Of a stretch of DNA of 7,367 bases, positions 4,529-7,367 are shown one piece after another. Below the pieces are notes generated by a model that saw nothing but the letters and a program-made list of their open reading frames with translations, made no database searches and was not told where the DNA came from. This DNA comes from an uncultured Eubacteriales bacterium (GTDB taxonomy: Bacteria; Bacillota; Clostridia; Oscillospirales; RGIG7773). Within the stretch, counting starts at the first letter, position 1. Every line of letters begins with the position of its first letter. The stretch lies in NCBI GenBank assembly GCA_934541205.1, contig CAKTDK010000086.1, positions 1 through 7,367 on the forward strand. Direction: 5' to 3'. A program made the position numbers and the translations under genes.

Positions 4529-7367
4529 CTAAAATAATGATACTTGCGCACTGTCCGGAAGGTGATTTATAACATCTGCTTGTTTTAATACTTCTATAAC
4601 TGTTTTACTAACTCCTGCTTCCATAGCAAGGGCCTCTTTGGTATTTATACTTTTATTTTGCGCAACTTTTTCTATTGAAACAGCAGCGTTTTCTCCAAGT
4701 CCTGCCAAAGTAGTAAAAGGAGGTCTGATTTTTCCGTCTTCGATTATGAATTCAGTAGCTCTTGATTTATATAAATCAACAGGTAAAAATTCAAATCCTC
4801 TAGCATAATATTCGTTTACAAGCTCCAAAGTGGTATATGTATCTCTGTCTTTCTGAGTTGCATTAGGATTTGACGCAATTTCTTTCATTTTATCTTTTAC
4901 AAACTGAGGACCTTTTAAGACTATTAGAGAATCAAAATCAGAAGCGCTTTTATAAGTAAAGTTTGCGGCATAAAAAGCAAGCGGTTCATATATTTTAAAC
5001 CATCCAAGACGTATTGCGGACATTACATAAGCTGCAGCATGAGCTTTAGGGAACATATATTTTATCTTTTTGCAGGATTCAATATACCAGTCCTCTACCC
5101 CATGTTCTTTCATAATTTTTTCATATTCTTCAGTAAGACCTTTTCCTTTTCTTACAGCCTCCATTATTTTAAAGGAAATTCCCGGTTCAATTCCTTTATA
5201 CATAAGCTGTACCATAATGTTATCACGAGTTCCTATAACCTGTGAAATGTCACAAGTTCCGTCCAATACAAGCTCTTGAGCATTTCCAAGCCAAACGTCC
5301 GTACCGTGAGAAAGTCCGGAAATCTGTAATAAATCGGAAAAAGTTTTCGGTTTTGAATCTACAAGCATTTGTCTTACAAATTTTGTTCCCATTTCAGGAA
5401 GGAAAAAGGTCCCTACTTCACTGTTTATATCTTCCGGTTTTACTCCCAAAGCTTCTGTAGAAGTAAATAATGACAAAACTTTTTCATCATTTATTTTTAC
5501 TTTTTCGGGATTAATTCCCGTTTTGTCATACAGAAATCTTATAAGTGTCGGAACATCGTGTCCCAGAATATCAAGTTTTAAAATCGTATCATGAAGAGAG
5601 TGGAAATCAAAATGTGTAGTAATAATATCAGAATTCATGTCATCAGCAGGATGCTGTATCGGAGTAAAATCAAATATATCCTTTTCTTTAGGAACAACAA
5701 TTATACCTCCGGCGTGCTGACCGGTAGTTCTTTTAACATCAACGCATCCAAGCATTAATCTTTGCATTTCCGCTTTGTGAAGAGTTAAATTCCTTTCCTC
5801 AGCATATTTATAAACATATCCCATAGCGGTTTTATCAGCTACAGTACCGATTGTACCCGCTCTGAAAGTATATCCTTCACCAAAAAGCACTTCAGTAAAT
5901 TTATGCGCGGTAGACTGATATTCTCCTGAAAAGTTAAGGTCAATATCCGGCTGTTTATCTCCGTCAAATCCAAGAAAAGTTTCAAAAGGAATATCATGTC
6001 CATCCCCTGTCATAAGTGTGCCGCAATGAGGACAATTTTTATCGGGAAGGTCAAAACCTGAGCCTACTTTACCTCCTTCAATAAATTCACTGTGCTTACA
6101 GTTAGGACACACATAATGAGGAGGCAAAGGATTGACCTCGGTAATTCCCGCCATAGTAGCAACAAAAGAAGAACCTACTGAACCTCTGGAACCGACTGTA
6201 TACCCGTCTTCATTTGACTTATGAACCAATTTTTGCGCAATTATATACATGACGGCGAAGCCGTTTTTAATTATAGAACTAAGCTCTTTTTCAAGCCTAG
6301 TTTCGATAAGTTCAGGCAATGGATCGCCATAAATGCTGTGCGCTCTTTCATAACAAATTTTTCTAAGCTCTTCTTCCGACCCTTCAATTGAAGGAGGATA
6401 AGTTCCCGGTGGAATAGGAACGATTTCTTCTATCATATCAGAAATTTTATTTGTATTTTCTACAACTACTTCATAAGCCTTTTTTTCACCGAGATAGGAA
6501 AACTCTTTAAGCATTTCATCAGTAGTTCTAAAATGTAAAGGTATATGCCTTGACGCATCGGAAAACTTTTGACCTGCAAGAAGTATTTGTCTGAATATTT
6601 CATCTTCGGGATTCAAAAAGTGAACATCACAAGTTGCAACACAAGGTTTCTTTAAATAATCAGCTAATCTGACAATGGTTTTATTAATTTCGATAAGTTT
6701 TTCATCGTTTGCAACTTCACCTTTTTCAACTAAAAATCTGTTATTGCCTATCGGCTGTATTTCCAAATAGTCATAAAGTGATGCAATCTGACACAATTCT
6801 CCCCAGGATTTTCCCTGCAGTACTGCTTCAAACACTTCCCCTGCTTCACAGGCAGAACCTATAATAAGGCCTTCTTTGTGAGATAGCAAATCACTTTTAA
6901 GTATTCTTGGACGTCTGTAATAATTGTCAAGATGGGCTTTGGAAACTAATTTGTAAAGGTTTTTAAGCCCTGTATAATTTTTTACAAGAATAATTTGATG
7001 ATATGCTCGAAGCTTTTTTTGATCTATTTTTGTGTTTACAAGCTTGTTTATATTATCAATATCGTTAAGTTCATATTCTTTTTTTAACTTTTCAGATAAT
7101 TTAAAAAATATTTCTGCAAGTATACGCGCGTCATCACAAGCCCTGTGATGATTAAAATCTCCTACTTTAAGATGCTGCGCAACAATGTCCAATTTTACCT
7201 TTTTAAGTTCAGGAAGCAAAAATCTGCAAAGAGCAACTGTATCTATATATGTATACTCAAAATTCATATTGTATCTGTCTGATTTTTGTTTCAAAAATCC
7301 ACAGTCAAAAGGAGCATTATGAGCAACAAGTACGCTGTTTTTACCGCAAAAATCAAAAAATTTCTTT
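4529..7367 (-). CDS. polC: DNA polymerase III alpha subunit, PolC type (N-terminal part outside window)
   Basis: PolC is the replicative DNA polymerase of low-GC Gram-positives and carries its own 3'-5' proofreading exonuclease. The window holds the last 945 codons; the family is about 1,430 residues, so the N-terminal OB and first PHP parts and exonuclease motif I are missing. The frame stays open to the right edge. In order: exonuclease motif II VAHNAPFDCGFL (about 7292-7328), motif III HHRACDDA (about 7125-7150), the PHP remainder with YHQIILVKNYTG and CDVHFLNPED, a four-cysteine zinc ribbon CPNC...CPHCG (about 6020-6110), and the palm with PDIDLNFSGEY, whose catalytic Asp codons are 5945-5947 and 5939-5941. 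A third Asp in LKLDILGH is at 5570-5572. The fingers have KYMFPKAHAAAYVMSAIRLG, and the C-terminus ends in the sliding-clamp motif QVSLF (4532-4546). No frameshift or lost catalytic residue was seen. It converges on the SH3b-C39 gene. Confidence 0.98.
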   Translation of the reverse strand, partial: KKFFDFCGKNSVLVAHNAPFDCGFLKQKSDRYNMNFEYTYIDTVALCRFLLPELKKVKLDIVAQHLKVGDFNHHRACDDARILAEIFFKLSEKLKKEYELNDIDNINKLVNTKIDQKKLRAYHQIILVKNYTGLKNLYKLVSKAHLDNYYRRPRILKSDLLSHKEGLIIGSACEAGEVFEAVLQGKSWGELCQIASLYDYLEIQPIGNNRFLVEKGEVANDEKLIEINKTIVRLADYLKKPCVATCDVHFLNPEDEIFRQILLAGQKFSDASRHIPLHFRTTDEMLKEFSYLGEKKAYEVVVENTNKISDMIEEIVPIPPGTYPPSIEGSEEELRKICYERAHSIYGDPLPELIETRLEKELSSIIKNGFAVMYIIAQKLVHKSNEDGYTVGSRGSVGSSFVATMAGITEVNPLPPHYVCPNCKHSEFIEGGKVGSGFDLPDKNCPHCGTLMTGDGHDIPFETFLGFDGDKQPDIDLNFSGEYQSTAHKFTEVLFGEGYTFRAGTIGTVADKTAMGYVYKYAEERNLTLHKAEMQRLMLGCVDVKRTTGQHAGGIIVVPKEKDIFDFTPIQHPADDMNSDIITTHFDFHSLHDTILKLDILGHDVPTLIRFLYDKTGINPEKVKINDEKVLSLFTSTEALGVKPEDINSEVGTFFLPEMGTKFVRQMLVDSKPKTFSDLLQISGLSHGTDVWLGNAQELVLDGTCDISQVIGTRDNIMVQLMYKGIEPGISFKIMEAVRKGKGLTEEYEKIMKEHGVEDWYIESCKKIKYMFPKAHAAAYVMSAIRLGWFKIYEPLAFYAANFTYKSASDFDSLIVLKGPQFVKDKMKEIASNPNATQKDRDTYTTLELVNEYYARGFEFLPVDLYKSRATEFIIEDGKIRPPFTTLAGLGENAAVSIEKVAQNKSINTKEALAMEAGVSKTVIEVLKQADVINHLPDSAQVSLF

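Noticed and set aside
5039..5460. Three short plus-strand open frames opposite polC
   Set aside because: They overlap one another and the conserved polymerase core on the other strand, with no initiation signals. They are shadows of polC.
7292..7294. TTG as a start codon for a 921-residue polymerase
   Set aside because: The frame continues open upstream to the window edge and encodes exonuclease motif II (VAHNAPFDCGF) directly before this TTG, so it is an internal leucine of PolC.
1..7367. Mobile element, CRISPR array, tRNA, rRNA or integration site
   Set aside because: I saw no transposase or integrase, no regularly spaced repeats, no tRNA-like cloverleaf and no target-site duplications. 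Genes fill the window except for the 210-base divergent spacer and the 45-base convergent one.

Overview
The window is an AT-rich stretch of ordinary bacterial chromosome, most likely from a low-GC Gram-positive organism (Bacillota, probably Clostridia). Three things point there: a PolC-type replicative DNA polymerase, a short-form HisG paired with a HisZ regulatory subunit, and strong AGGTGA-type ribosome binding sites with SigA-like promoters. TGA is used as a stop (hisZ, hisD), so the code is the standard bacterial one. I cannot name the genus from this sequence.

Layout. Positions 1-3310 (minus strand) hold the start of a histidine operon in the order hisZ, hisG, hisD, hisC; hisC runs off the left edge. 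All junctions overlap (4, 11 and 4 bases), so the genes are very probably one translationally coupled transcript. Positions 3311-3520 are a 210-base, extremely AT-rich divergent promoter region. It has a good SigA-type promoter for each direction and AT-rich inverted repeats between them. Positions 3521-4483 (plus strand) encode a secreted protein with two bacterial SH3 domains and a C39-like cysteine peptidase domain, as a single-gene unit. Positions 4494-4528 form a strong hairpin terminator shared by this gene and the convergent polC. Positions 4529-7367 (minus strand) are the C-terminal two thirds of polC, cut by the right edge inside the proofreading exonuclease domain.

How the genes work together. 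HisZ and HisG form the first enzyme of histidine biosynthesis, with HisZ needed for activity and for histidine feedback. HisD does the last two oxidations and HisC the transamination before them. PolC is the replicative polymerase and has no functional link to the his genes. The secreted SH3b-C39 protein is the only accessory-looking gene; it probably acts at the cell wall or outside the cell, and its substrate is unknown.

I found no mobile element, tRNA, rRNA, CRISPR array or riboswitch, and no convincing new system. The points most worth checking are the SH3b-C39 protein, a likely misplaced hisZ start, and a his leader too short for T-box control.
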